Shown here in pieces: positions 41,873 through 51,440 of a stretch of 64,000 nucleotides of DNA. Under the pieces are notes generated by a model that saw nothing but the letters and a program-made list of their open reading frames with translations, did no database searches and was not told the origin of the DNA. The stretch is taken from positions 930,001-994,000 of the forward strand of contig JAXMCW010000001.1 of the NCBI GenBank assembly GCA_046349155.1, written 5' to 3'. Numbering within the stretch: position 1 is the stretch's first letter; each line of letters starts with the position of its first letter. The translations under genes and the position numbers were made by a program. The DNA comes from Alsobacter sp046349155 (GTDB lineage Bacteria; Pseudomonadota; Alphaproteobacteria; Rhizobiales; Beijerinckiaceae).

Positions 41873-42685
41873 ATGATCATCAACACGTTCTCGTATCTCT
41901 GGTCGGCGCACGCCGTCGACGTGATGTGCGACCTCAGTAGCCACGGGTACAGCGTGTTCGAGGTTCCCATCAGTTCACCGCACTGCTGGCCGGACGAGAT
42001 GACGCCTCAGATGCGCACCGCAGCCCGGAAGCGTCTGCAGGACTGTGGTGCGGTGGTGAGGTCGCTCAATGCGGGCGGCTATGACATCAACCTGGCCAGC
42101 CCCGGCGCCAACATGAGGCGGAAGAGCACGGATCACATCAAGGACGTCATGGACCTCGCCTTCGAGTGGGGCGCGACCGATGTCGTGATCTCGCCTGGAA
42201 CGCGGCGGCCGATGATCTCGCCCTCGCTGCCCCTGACACTCGGCTGGCTGTCGGAAAGTCTCGAACGCCTCCTGCCGCGCGCCAGGCAGGCCGGCGTCAG
42301 GCTCCTGCTCGAGAACACGCCCTACTGCTTCAGACCCACCCTCGAGGAGATGGCCGGTGTCGTGAACGACGTCGGCGACGAGAACCTGGGCATCGTCTAC
42401 GACGTCGCCAACGCCGCCTATATCGGGGAGGATCCCGTCGCCGGTCTGTTGGCCCACCACGCCGCAATCGGCCTTGTCCACGTTTCCGATACGGGCCTGG
42501 AAGAATGGGGGCATGACCCTATTGGTACGGGCGTGATCGATTTCGAGGCGCTCGGCAGGGCCGTCGAAGCGACAGGCAAGGGCAAGGACGTCGTTCTGGA
42601 GGTAATCCGTGAGAGCAATCCATTGGGTGAAATCAATATGGGCATCAACGATCTTAAGGAGCGGGGCTGGGCCTTGCCGTCCTGA
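41873..42685 (+). CDS. Sugar phosphate isomerase/epimerase (TIM barrel)
   Basis: Start set at ATG 41873; 270 residues. Xylose-isomerase-like features: VRSLNAGGYDINLASPGANM, EWGATDVVISPG, RLLLENTPYCFRPTLEEMAG with the metal Glu, LGIVYDVANAAYIGEDPVAG with Asp, IGLVHVSDTG with His, and VVLEVIRESNPL. Likely epimerises or isomerises a sugar or keto sugar of this pathway. Last gene of the rightward operon. Confidence 0.87.
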   Translation: MIINTFSYLWSAHAVDVMCDLSSHGYSVFEVPISSPHCWPDEMTPQMRTAARKRLQDCGAVVRSLNAGGYDINLASPGANMRRKSTDHIKDVMDLAFEWGATDVVISPGTRRPMISPSLPLTLGWLSESLERLLPRARQAGVRLLLENTPYCFRPTLEEMAGVVNDVGDENLGIVYDVANAAYIGEDPVAGLLAHHAAIGLVHVSDTGLEEWGHDPIGTGVIDFEALGRAVEATGKGKDVVLEVIRESNPLGEINMGINDLKERGWALPS

Positions 42686-42807
42686 CGCTGCCTAGTTCCG
42701 CTTTTGTATTGCAATAGCACTACCGCTGTTGGCGCACAGCCGACCGGTGCTCGAATGCGAGTAATTGACCCAAAGGCGGACGATCAAATGATCCGCTTTG
42801 GCAACAT

Positions 42808-44874
42808 CTAGATTGGCCCCTCCAAGTCCTCTTTGGGCGGCGGAGCGAAGAGTGGGTCTTGTGCGAAGGCCTCGGGCTCGGGGCAGCGGAAGCCAAACGT
42901 CCGCGCAAAGGGGTAAGAGGCCCCCGAGTTCTGGTAACGACGCCATGCTTGCTTGAAGTACTTCTCGCCGTTCGGCGTCTTTCTCATCCACTCGCCGGCG
43001 CGGCAGAGGATCGCTGCCGCCGACTGCGAGCCGGGCGGAAGCTGGTCGACGGCCCTCATCATGTGATCGTAGGCGATGAACCGGTAGTGGTAGCGCCGCT
43101 CGGGACGCGGGGCGGAGCGCTTCGCCAGCGCCCGCTCCACGCCGGAAACGTAAGGGCCAGGACGACCATTCGGCGCTTCATCTTCGACGAAGTTTCCATC
43201 GTAGAAGAAGAAGTCGGGTGCGTCCTCGGTGCCCATCATTTCCATGCCGGAGCGGCGGGCGAGCATGCCGGCCGCGTACCATGCTTCTGCCCTTTCCATG
43301 CGGCTGGTCGCCTTGGCGGCCTTTCGAATTGCTCGGTCGTAGGCGGCCGCCCGGTCTCGCACCTCCAGGCGATCGAAATAGGGGATGGCTTCCTGGATCC
43401 GACCGGCGCGGACGAGCCGGCGAGCGAGGAGGTTGCGGAGCGCCGTCGCCGGCGGCTTCAACGGTTGCCACTCTTGGCGGTTGTTGTCGTCGCGGGCGCC
43501 CCGCCTTGTCCCCTCAGGAAGGGCAGGCACCTTGTGGTCGACATAGCGCTTCAACTCGTCGAGACCAAGCAGGCGGTCTGCGACATAGGCGGCATCGACC
43601 CAGAACTCCATCGGGTGCCGGTTCAGCATGTCAAACGCCTCGGCGATCTGGCCCTTTGACAAGGCCGCCTTCGCGAACTCTCCGGAAAGGCGCGCCTGCA
43701 TCCAGGGTTCGACATCGTCGGGGGCGGAACGCAGCAGGCGGGTAGCAGCGGCATAGTGCTTCAGGGCGGAGGTCATCGCGCCGTTCTGAATGGCGATCTT
43801 GGCGAGCACCCACTCGCCGAGCGGTGTAGCGGCCTGCGACGCCACGCGCTCGGCGACGTCATACCGGCCGGCCCGATAGGCGGCGGCCGCCAGGCGGCCC
43901 GATCCGGCAATCTCGCTGACGCCGGCCTTGGCGGCAGCCTCGACAACCCTGACCAGGGTCGGATTGGGATCGCCGCCCGCCCTGCGAAGCCCGGCATCAT
44001 GGCCCGGTTCAACATCGTCCAGCGTGCGCGTCAGCGCGTAGGATACGACGACGCGCTGCACGACCGGATCGGCAATGATCCGCTCGAGCATCCCGGGCTG
44101 GTCGAGGATCCAGTTCTGCACGACGATGCGCAGCGAGAGAGGAGCGCCTCTGGACCCCGTGCTCGCCTGCTCGGCATAGAGCCGAACGGCGGCCGCGACA
44201 TCGGGCGCACCGTCCGCAGCGGAGGCCCGGGCGCGCTCGAGGTGAATTCTCGCGCTCTCGCCCAGGCTTGCGGATGCAAGTCCTTCGGGATCCGGGATCC
44301 CGGCCACCGCCATCTCCCGGACCCGGGCGAATGCGGCCTCGGCCGCGTCGAAGTCGTGTTGCGAGAACCGGGCGCGCCCCAGTGAATAGGCTGCGTCGAG
44401 GCCGCGTGTCCGCCTGTCGTCAGCCGGGAGAGCGAGCACCATCTCAAACTTCCGCGCGGCTGTGTCCCAGTGCTTCCTCCTGAAGGCGCTTGCGCCTGCG
44501 GCATAGAGATTGATCTCGTCCTGTGGCCCTGCGGACCCGGCGTCGCTTTCGTCTGAGGGGCTGGCCACCGCGGGACCATCGTCAGGGCCGTTCTGATCCG
44601 GCAGAATCCAATCCTGTCCAGGCCGCTGCGTCCGCAGATAGTCCCCCACCCCTTCCATGTTGAAGGTCTGGGGAGGATCCACGGCGGGCGGTATGCCGCC
44701 GGGCCGCGGAACGAAATGGGCCGCATCAAAGGCGAAGAGGTTCGCCGGCGTACCCTTCAGCGTCACGTCCCTATCCGCCAGCAGGCGCCAGGGAAACTCC
44801 GCGCCGCAGGCAAGGGCGCCGGCGGCGAGCGGGAGCGCAGCCCACGCCGCAAGGAGCCATCTACTCCTCCACAT
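42808..44874 (-). CDS. Exported TPR-repeat protein, partner of DUF3142 protein
   Basis: This 688-residue protein has a signal peptide (LLAAWAALPLAAGALACG) and then mostly helical repeats, e.g. RARFSQHDFDAAEAAFARVR, VASQAATPLGEWVLAKIAIQ and QIAEAFDMLNRHPMEFWVDA. It overlaps the upstream DUF3142 gene by 14 bases, so translation is coupled. It is probably periplasmic or lipid-anchored. Function unknown; a scaffold role is plausible. Confidence 0.75.
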   Translation of the reverse strand: MWRSRWLLAAWAALPLAAGALACGAEFPWRLLADRDVTLKGTPANLFAFDAAHFVPRPGGIPPAVDPPQTFNMEGVGDYLRTQRPGQDWILPDQNGPDDGPAVASPSDESDAGSAGPQDEINLYAAGASAFRRKHWDTAARKFEMVLALPADDRRTRGLDAAYSLGRARFSQHDFDAAEAAFARVREMAVAGIPDPEGLASASLGESARIHLERARASAADGAPDVAAAVRLYAEQASTGSRGAPLSLRIVVQNWILDQPGMLERIIADPVVQRVVVSYALTRTLDDVEPGHDAGLRRAGGDPNPTLVRVVEAAAKAGVSEIAGSGRLAAAAYRAGRYDVAERVASQAATPLGEWVLAKIAIQNGAMTSALKHYAAATRLLRSAPDDVEPWMQARLSGEFAKAALSKGQIAEAFDMLNRHPMEFWVDAAYVADRLLGLDELKRYVDHKVPALPEGTRRGARDDNNRQEWQPLKPPATALRNLLARRLVRAGRIQEAIPYFDRLEVRDRAAAYDRAIRKAAKATSRMERAEAWYAAGMLARRSGMEMMGTEDAPDFFFYDGNFVEDEAPNGRPGPYVSGVERALAKRSAPRPERRYHYRFIAYDHMMRAVDQLPPGSQSAAAILCRAGEWMRKTPNGEKYFKQAWRRYQNSGASYPFARTFGFRCPEPEAFAQDPLFAPPPKEDLEGPI

Positions 44875-46069
44875 TCAGATCATCTCCGTTCACCGCGCAC
44901 CGCGTCCAGCCGACAATCCGGCGCTCGAAGGCGCGTAGAAGTGACGCCTGTGAGCGGACGAGCACGGGTCCGTCGGGCGCCTCTTCCAGCTCAAAGCCGT
45001 TGGCGCCGTCGGCCGGGCACTCGCCGTGGAAGGCGATCCTGCGGGGAGCAAGAGCATCCACCGGGCGGTCGTTGATGACGACGAGCACGCGCATGCCGCT
45101 GGCACGCGTCTCGACCTCTACCCGGCCTCTGTAGGGCTCCGGCGCGCCGGCCATCACGGAGCGCCACGTTGCGACGCTCCACGCCCGACGGTCTCCGGCA
45201 ACGGGGAGCCGGAACCAGACGACCCCGGCAAGCCCGTCCGCGGCCCTCTCGCGCAGCGCCAGGGCGAACCGCGCGATCGCACGGGGGTCGGCGACGACCT
45301 CAAAGGCATCCCCACCACCCGAGAGGTCGTCCCTCTCGCCTTCCACCGCGGCGACGTCGTCGCCGCGCATGGTGACCCGTGCTCCGTAGGTGGGCAGCGC
45401 CACGCGAAGAGGCCTCGGGGACAGCGCGGCGAAGGCGCTGACCCACGCGGCGGCGGAAACCGGATCGAATAGGCCCAGGCGGGGATCGCGAACGGCATGA
45501 ACCTGCAGGACAACCTCGTCCACCCTGCCGAGGAGGCCGGGAAGCGACGCCGAGTTCATCCAGGTCGGAAGCGCCGTGATAGAGAGCCGGGCGCCTTGCG
45601 GGATCGCGGTCCGGACGTCGGCCAGAAGCCCGGCGTAGGCGTCGAGCCGCGAGGTCGCGCAATCGAAGTCGATCTCGACCGAAATGCTAAGTCCATTGCC
45701 GGCCCAGCGCGCGACCAAGTCCCTCACCGACCGGACAATTCGGGTCCGGTCCAGACGCTCGGCCCGTCCATCGACACGGATCACGGCTGTCACCGGCAGG
45801 CGGGTTTCCAGGAGAGCGCCGAAGTCGGGTTCGACGAGAACCAGCCGTCCGTCCGCACCGACCTCCATGCCCAGGACGCGCAAGCCATGGATGTCGCGGG
45901 CAGATGCGATCACCGCGCGCGAGACGTTGGGCGTCCAGGATCTTTGCCAGACATAGGCCTCGTTCCACCCGGACGTGGTCACCTCGGGGGCTGGTCGGCG
46001 TGCCTGCAACAGGACGGCTGCCGTGCCTCCAGCGAGGCAAACGATCAGCATGAGAACGCGGCGCCACAT
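44861..46069 (-). CDS. DUF3142 domain protein
   Basis: This 402-residue protein has an N-terminal membrane anchor (VLMLIVCLAGGTAAVLL) followed by a TIM-barrel-like domain with EAYVWQRSWTPNVSRAVIAS, LSISVEIDFDCATSRLDAYA, ITALPTWMNSASLPGLLGRV and VVLQVHAVRDPRLGLFD. The DUF3142 family resembles glycoside-hydrolase barrels and often pairs with a large TPR protein as here. No substrate known. Confidence 0.8.
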   Translation of the reverse strand: MWRRVLMLIVCLAGGTAAVLLQARRPAPEVTTSGWNEAYVWQRSWTPNVSRAVIASARDIHGLRVLGMEVGADGRLVLVEPDFGALLETRLPVTAVIRVDGRAERLDRTRIVRSVRDLVARWAGNGLSISVEIDFDCATSRLDAYAGLLADVRTAIPQGARLSITALPTWMNSASLPGLLGRVDEVVLQVHAVRDPRLGLFDPVSAAAWVSAFAALSPRPLRVALPTYGARVTMRGDDVAAVEGERDDLSGGGDAFEVVADPRAIARFALALRERAADGLAGVVWFRLPVAGDRRAWSVATWRSVMAGAPEPYRGRVEVETRASGMRVLVVINDRPVDALAPRRIAFHGECPADGANGFELEEAPDGPVLVRSQASLLRAFERRIVGWTRCAVNGDDLNVEE

Positions 46070-46410
46070 GCGTGCTCCCCCGGCGCAGCACCAGATTGCG
46101 CTATATCAGCCTCCGCTCAGTGGAGGCTGCCGGGGGACCTGCCAACGCTCATTCCGCGTTTGCGGGCTGCTACGATCTCACGAAGCTCGACCAGTTGCGA
46201 GCGGTGTTGTGGAATGTTTGGGTCTAGGTGATGCAACAGGCGGATGCCTCACCTCGAAACGCTTGTCCTAAGTCGCTCCAGAGAGGGACTGGCCTGGCCA
46301 TGAAGGTCCGCTAATGCGTGCGTGTCGAGAGTCGGCTCATGGCGCGACGCGGACCCAATACGCGCGACTGAGGACCGCCGGCGAGCAAATATGCCGGCCG
46401 GCGGTTCAAT
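46070..46410. other. Intergenic with a hairpin near the DUF3142 start
   Basis: CAGCCTCC (46107-46114) and GGAGGCTG (46122-46129) form a perfect 8-bp stem 38 bases upstream of the DUF3142 start. It may be an operator or mRNA leader hairpin. Nothing else is recognised. Confidence 0.4.
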
Positions 46411-47037
46411 TCAGATCTCTTCCTGCTCGGAGAGATGGAGCGCGTCATCCACCTCAATGCCGAGATAGCGAACCGTGCTCTCCAGCTTGGTGTGACCTAG
46501 CAGAAGCTGACACGCACGCAGGTTACCCGTCCGCTTGTAGACAAGGGACACCTTCGTTCGCCTCAGGCTGTGGGTACCATAGCTGGCGGGGTCGAGCCCG
46601 ATCAGAGCCATCCAGCGATCGACGAGGCGCCCGTACTGCCGCGTGGTGATATGGCCTCCGGCTCTGCTTCGGCTAGGCCACAACCAGTCACTTGCTCCGG
46701 TGAGACGAACACCGAGCCACGCGGCAACGGCGGACCGCGTTGTCGCGGTCAGCTCGAAGGGCACGGGCCGCCCGGTCTTCTGCTGGATGACCGTCGAACG
46801 TGTCCTGACCGTTCCACCAACGGCGACGTCCCCCAGGCGAAGGCGAACGAGATCGCAGCCGCGGAGCTTGCTGTCGATGGCCACGTTGAACATGGCCAGG
46901 TCGCGAACGCGTTTCTCCATCTGAAGTCGGGTCCGCAGCGCCCAGATGTGTTGGGGCTTCAGGGGCGGCTTGGCGCCAACGATACGACCCGCATTCCAGG
47001 GCTTGCCGCTCGCGCGGGCATCTAGTTGGACAGACAT
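46411..47037 (-). CDS. Compact tyrosine recombinase/integrase
   Basis: This 208-residue protein is almost only a catalytic domain. It has the first Arg (DSKLRGCDLVRLRLGDV), Lys (IQQKTGRPVPFELT), HSLRRTKVSLVYKRTGNLRA for HxxR, LLLGHTKLESTVRYLG for H and Tyr. The DNA-binding arm domain is very short. GGAG lies 7 bases before the ATG. Such small integrases are frequent in alphaproteobacterial accessory regions; no att sites were identified. Confidence 0.88.
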   Translation of the reverse strand: MSVQLDARASGKPWNAGRIVGAKPPLKPQHIWALRTRLQMEKRVRDLAMFNVAIDSKLRGCDLVRLRLGDVAVGGTVRTRSTVIQQKTGRPVPFELTATTRSAVAAWLGVRLTGASDWLWPSRSRAGGHITTRQYGRLVDRWMALIGLDPASYGTHSLRRTKVSLVYKRTGNLRACQLLLGHTKLESTVRYLGIEVDDALHLSEQEEI

Positions 47038-47596
47038 GGCGTACTCCTACTTGGAACGCCGCATCTGTCTTTAGGGTGGTGCAAGGCCGCACTCGACGGC
47101 GACAGCTATTCGGGTCCGCCTGGCGCCAGATCCAGACCTTGGGCATCCGCCCAAAGGCAGACCTTGGGCCCTGGCGAACGATAATCCGGCTGCGGGCACC
47201 TGATATAGGCTAAGGGCTTTTCGCCCTCTGCCTAATCGACGCAGTACCAAACGTCGGCGACGGATAGAGCGCTCCATCTCGCCATTCCCGACAAGGACCG
47301 GCGGCGGGACGTCTGTCCCTCGCGTTTGCCCCTTCCATGCGGGGAAGTGCCGACTACTGCCTCGTCGTCGCTCGGCGACCCCGGCTGACCAAGCTGCGCG
47401 AGATCGTCCGGACATGGCTCTTTGGTCACCGCAAGCAAGCGGTGAAGCCTTCCCGAAATCCGCTTTGCGCGCATTGCCCGTACGACCGCGGATGCTCGCT
47501 AGCCCTGCATACGCCTGTCGTCGGAACCTTTTATAGGTGTATGTTGCCGGGCGCATCTACCGTCAGCCACTCACCGGAGCACCGGGACGCTGAGAA
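47038..47596. other. Intergenic, no gene seen
   Basis: About 560 bases between divergent genes. A short hairpin AGGGC-TTTTC-GCCCT lies near 47213-47227. No supported gene. Confidence 0.4.
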
Positions 47597-48934
47597 ATGA
47601 CGCCGCGAACCAAATACGCCAGAAGTGGAGATGTTGCCATCGCGTATCAGACGTGGGGTAACGGGCCTATAGAGCTCGTCTGGGCGCCTGGAACGATGTC
47701 TCACTTGGACTTGGATTGGGGGATACCCTTAAGAGCATTGTTTTTTGAAAGACTAGGCAGTTTCTGTCGTGTCACAAAGTTTGACAAGCGTGGAACTGGC
47801 CTATCTGACCGACCCACCCGAGCAGCAACACTCGAAGAGAGGACTGACGACATTCGAGCCGTGATGGATGCCGCGGGTATCGACCGAGCGAGCATCTTCG
47901 GTCAGTCGGAGGGAGGGTCCTTGGCTCTGATGTTTGCAGCAATGTACCCGAGCCGCGTCAGATCGGTGATGCTTTGGGGGACGCAAGCCCGGTGGAGCAA
48001 AAGCGTGGATCATCCGTGGGGCATGACGGACGCAGAGTTTGAGGTGATGTTCCAGTCGATCCGGGATGGTTGGCCATCAGACTTCTACATCAGAGGTCCC
48101 GGAGCGGGTATTGGTTACGACGTGGATCAATCGCTGGTCGATGGCGTAGCCCGCTACATGCAAGCTGCGGCGAGCCCTAGTGCAGTGGAAGCCTTTGAAC
48201 GAATGAACAAGGAGATTGATGTCCGCGGCATCCTCCCGGCCATCGAGACGCCCACGTTAGTAATGATCCGCGATGGCGATCCTGTGGCTAATGTGGAGGC
48301 AGCCCGAGACATGGCGGCTCGCTTGCCCAATGCTTTGTTCAAGAACTTCCCAGGGGTCTCACACAACATCATGCGAGGGGACATGGACGTGGTGTTGGCT
48401 GAGATGCAACGATTTCTGACAGGGGAAGTGTTCGACCATACATCCGAGCGAAAACTAGCTGTAATCCTGTTCATCGATGTTGCTTCATCCACAGACCGCT
48501 TGGTCAAGGATGGAGACCGCGCGTGGAGCCACTTGCTGAACGCCTACTACAATGTTGTTCGTAAAGAACTCACGCGATACCGTGGGAAGGAGTACAACGT
48601 AGCAGGAGACGGATTTCTTGCCCTGTTTGACGGTCCGGCGAGGGCTGTGCGGTGTGCGCTTGCGATCGTGTCTGGTGTGAAGCAATTGGGCATTGATGTA
48701 CGTGCCGGAATTAACGTCGGTGAATGTGAGCTAATCAAAGATGACGTAACTGGAATCGCGGTCCATTCCGCTGCCCGGGTCATGAGCAGCGCAACGCCTG
48801 GGCAGGTCCTAGTCACACAGACGGTCAAGGATCTTGTGTCGGGGTCCGGTCTTCGATTCACCGACCAAGGGGAACACATCTTGAGGGGTGTCCCGGGCAA
48901 GCACCAGTTGTATTCGGCGAGTGAGGAGACATGA
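47597..48934 (+). CDS. Alpha/beta-hydrolase fused to class III adenylate/guanylate cyclase
   Basis: This 445-residue protein has a hydrolase domain to about 275 with nucleophile elbow FGQSEGGSLALMFAA, an acid in MIRDGDPVANVE and His in GVSHNIMRG. From about 285 a cyclase domain follows: VILFIDVASSTDRLVKDGDR with metal Asp, YNVAGDGFLALFDGPARAVR with the second Asp, and VRAGINVGECELIKDDVTGI then VHSAARVMS. This fusion is widespread in rhizobia and actinobacteria. Linking of the domains suggests cNMP made in response to a bound small molecule. GC is lower than its neighbours. Confidence 0.9.
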   Translation: MTPRTKYARSGDVAIAYQTWGNGPIELVWAPGTMSHLDLDWGIPLRALFFERLGSFCRVTKFDKRGTGLSDRPTRAATLEERTDDIRAVMDAAGIDRASIFGQSEGGSLALMFAAMYPSRVRSVMLWGTQARWSKSVDHPWGMTDAEFEVMFQSIRDGWPSDFYIRGPGAGIGYDVDQSLVDGVARYMQAAASPSAVEAFERMNKEIDVRGILPAIETPTLVMIRDGDPVANVEAARDMAARLPNALFKNFPGVSHNIMRGDMDVVLAEMQRFLTGEVFDHTSERKLAVILFIDVASSTDRLVKDGDRAWSHLLNAYYNVVRKELTRYRGKEYNVAGDGFLALFDGPARAVRCALAIVSGVKQLGIDVRAGINVGECELIKDDVTGIAVHSAARVMSSATPGQVLVTQTVKDLVSGSGLRFTDQGEHILRGVPGKHQLYSASEET

Positions 48935-49373
48935 AAGAGGCTGCAAGGTGGAAACGCCGGTAATTGGTGCGCCCTTGCCTCCATCGCCGATCAAGACGAA
49001 CCCTGACCCTCGCCTTTCCTTGACGACCCACCGCTGACGGATGAAGTCGGTTGGCTGGCGCCGCTCTTTGGCAGCCCCGATGCGGACACGTTGACCGTCC
49101 GCCTTGGGTCAACTGCGGCCCAAGCGGTTTGAAAATTGGGAGCGACGGTCCGAGCGGAGCTCTGGAAAGTGAAGTCTTGGCACTCGCGCTCGCAGCAGGT
49201 GCAAACAACGCTGGTTGCGCGTCCCCGCACTGAACCTGTCCCTGACAGGGCTCTGGCGCATCGGATAGAGGGGTTGCCTCTCACGGTCTGGTTGCGACGC
49301 CGACCCCTTAGTCGCATGATCGTCGGAACTGGTATGGGCGCCCTTGCGTAGGGGCGCGGTGGGGGTCGCTGCC
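48935..49373. other. Intergenic, no gene seen
   Basis: About 440 bases with no supported gene between the cyclase and the hydantoinase operon. No clear operator found. Confidence 0.4.
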
Positions 49374-51440
49374 GTGGCAATCCATCTCGCCTGCGACGTC
49401 GGAGGAACCTTCACCGATCTCGTCCTGCAGCACGCAGGAGGACTGCTTGTCTCCAAGGCTCCCAGCACGCCGCACGACCCTGTCGATGGCGTCATCGCCG
49501 CCGTGTCGGAGGCGGCCCGCGAGCTGGGCTCTGATCGGAAAGCCGTACTCTCGCGAGCCGGCACCTTCGTCCACGCCACCACACGGGCCATCAACGCCCT
49601 CCTGACCGGGCGCACGGCGCGCACGGCCTTGCTGGTCACAGCCGGGCACCGGGACATCCTGCTCCTGCGGGAGGGCGGTCGCCTCAACCCCTACGACAGC
49701 TCGGTCGAGTTTCCTAAGCCCTACGTTCCGCGCTCGCTGACCTTTGAGATCCCCGAGCGGATAGGCAGCGACGGCGAGTGCGTGCTGGCGCTCGACGAGC
49801 AGGCGGTGGAACGGGTCGCGGCTCGCCTGGAAGACGAGCGCGTCGAAGCCATCGCGGTGTGCCTGCTGTGGTCCACGGTCAATCCTCGCCATGAGCAGCT
49901 GATCGGCGAGATACTGGCCCGCAGGCTGCCGGGCGTCCCCGTCACCCTGTCGCACCGGCTCAACCCGGTTGCGCGGGAATACCGTCGGGCGTCGTCAGCC
50001 AGCATCGACGCGTCTCTGAAGCCGCTCCTGAGCGGCTACCTGCACGACCTCGAAGTGCGGCTGCGAGCGGAGGGCTTCGCCGGACGGCTGCTGATGGCCA
50101 CCAGCCAGGGCGGGATGGTCGAGGTCGAGCGCGCCGTGGAGGCGCCCATCCACGTGCTGATGTCAGGCCCGGCGATGGCGCCCCTCGCCGGTGGTCGTGC
50201 CGCCCGGGACGACGGGGCCGCCACGACGGCCATTGTGACCGACACCGGAGGAACGTCGTTCGACGTCAGCCTGGTCCGCGATGGTCGGGTGCCATGGACG
50301 AGCGAGTCGTGGATCGGCCCGCGCTTCACCGGAGACATGACCGGGTTTCCGGGGGTCGACGTGAAGAGCATCGGCGCGGGCGGCGGATCGATCGCGGTGG
50401 TCGACGCGTTCGGGCTTCTGCGCGTCGGGCCGGAGAGCGCCGGCGCCGTACCGGGCCCGGTCTGCTATGCCCGTGGCGGGACGCGCGTCACCGTCACGGA
50501 CTGTGCCTTGGTCCTCGGCATCCTCGATCCCGTCCACTTCCTCGGCGGGCGCATGGCTCTGGACGTCGCGGCCGCCTGCGCGGCGGTGGCCGACCAGATC
50601 GGCGGACCGCTGGGCCTTGGGGTGGAAGAGGCCGCGCAAGCGGTCCTCGATCTCCTCACGCAGACGATGGTGGCGGCCATCGAGGAGATCACGGTCGTCC
50701 AGGGCATTGACCCGGCCCGCGCCGTCCTGGTCGCCGGCGGGGGCGCCGCAGGCTTCAATGCCGTCGCGATGGCGCGCCGGCTCGGATGCAGGATGACAAT
50801 CATCCCGGCCCCCGGCGCTGCGCTCTCGGCCGTGGGGGCGGTGACGTCCGATCTCATTCACACAGAATCCAGGGTTCGCTATCTCCGCACCGACGATCCG
50901 GACGACGCTCTCGTTGCTCGGACCCTGGTGGAACTGTCGGCGGCGGCGCGCCGGTTTGCGGACGAGATCCCTCACGAGGGGCAGCCCCATGTCGAGTTCT
51001 GGGCGGAGGCGCGCTATCCTCAACAGACTTGGGAGATTCCGGTCGCCATTCCGAGCACGGGTTTCGAGATCGAACCCGACGTCGGGCGGCTTGCAGCGGA
51101 TTTCCACGCGGCGCACGCCGCACTCTATGCGGTGAACGATCCACGATCTCCGGTCGAGGTGATCGCTTGGCGGGTGCGCGTGGGCCTTCCGGTCCGCGCT
51201 GACACGGGGCAACCGGGATGCTTGCCGGTCAGCGGGGCAGGTGGCTACCGGCGCATGTTCATCGCTGGCGCGGGGTGGAGGGACGTTCCCGTCCATGGCT
51301 TTGGGGGGATCGAGGACGATCACGCGATCGTGGGGCCTTGCTTGCTCGAGGCCCCCTATACGACCGTCGTCGTGCCGGAAGGGATCCGCGGCGCCCGACG
51401 GCCGTCGGGCAGCATCGTCCTGCAGGAGTGCACGGCGTGA
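49374..51440 (+). CDS. Hydantoinase/oxoprolinase subunit A (HyuA type)
   Basis: Start placed at GTG 49374, just before the phosphate-binding strand; TTG 49344 and GTG 49359 are in frame. About 688 residues. Motifs: IHLACDVGGTFTDLVLQHAG, THVHATTRAINALLTGRTAR-like region (GTFVHATTRAINALLTGR), IVTDTGGTSFDVSLVRDG and VKSIGAGGGSIAVVDAFGLL. ATP-dependent ring opening of a hydantoin, N-methylhydantoin or 5-oxoproline. The stop overlaps the HyuB start. Confidence 0.92.
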   Translation: MAIHLACDVGGTFTDLVLQHAGGLLVSKAPSTPHDPVDGVIAAVSEAARELGSDRKAVLSRAGTFVHATTRAINALLTGRTARTALLVTAGHRDILLLREGGRLNPYDSSVEFPKPYVPRSLTFEIPERIGSDGECVLALDEQAVERVAARLEDERVEAIAVCLLWSTVNPRHEQLIGEILARRLPGVPVTLSHRLNPVAREYRRASSASIDASLKPLLSGYLHDLEVRLRAEGFAGRLLMATSQGGMVEVERAVEAPIHVLMSGPAMAPLAGGRAARDDGAATTAIVTDTGGTSFDVSLVRDGRVPWTSESWIGPRFTGDMTGFPGVDVKSIGAGGGSIAVVDAFGLLRVGPESAGAVPGPVCYARGGTRVTVTDCALVLGILDPVHFLGGRMALDVAAACAAVADQIGGPLGLGVEEAAQAVLDLLTQTMVAAIEEITVVQGIDPARAVLVAGGGAAGFNAVAMARRLGCRMTIIPAPGAALSAVGAVTSDLIHTESRVRYLRTDDPDDALVARTLVELSAAARRFADEIPHEGQPHVEFWAEARYPQQTWEIPVAIPSTGFEIEPDVGRLAADFHAAHAALYAVNDPRSPVEVIAWRVRVGLPVRADTGQPGCLPVSGAGGYRRMFIAGAGWRDVPVHGFGGIEDDHAIVGPCLLEAPYTTVVVPEGIRGARRPSGSIVLQECTA

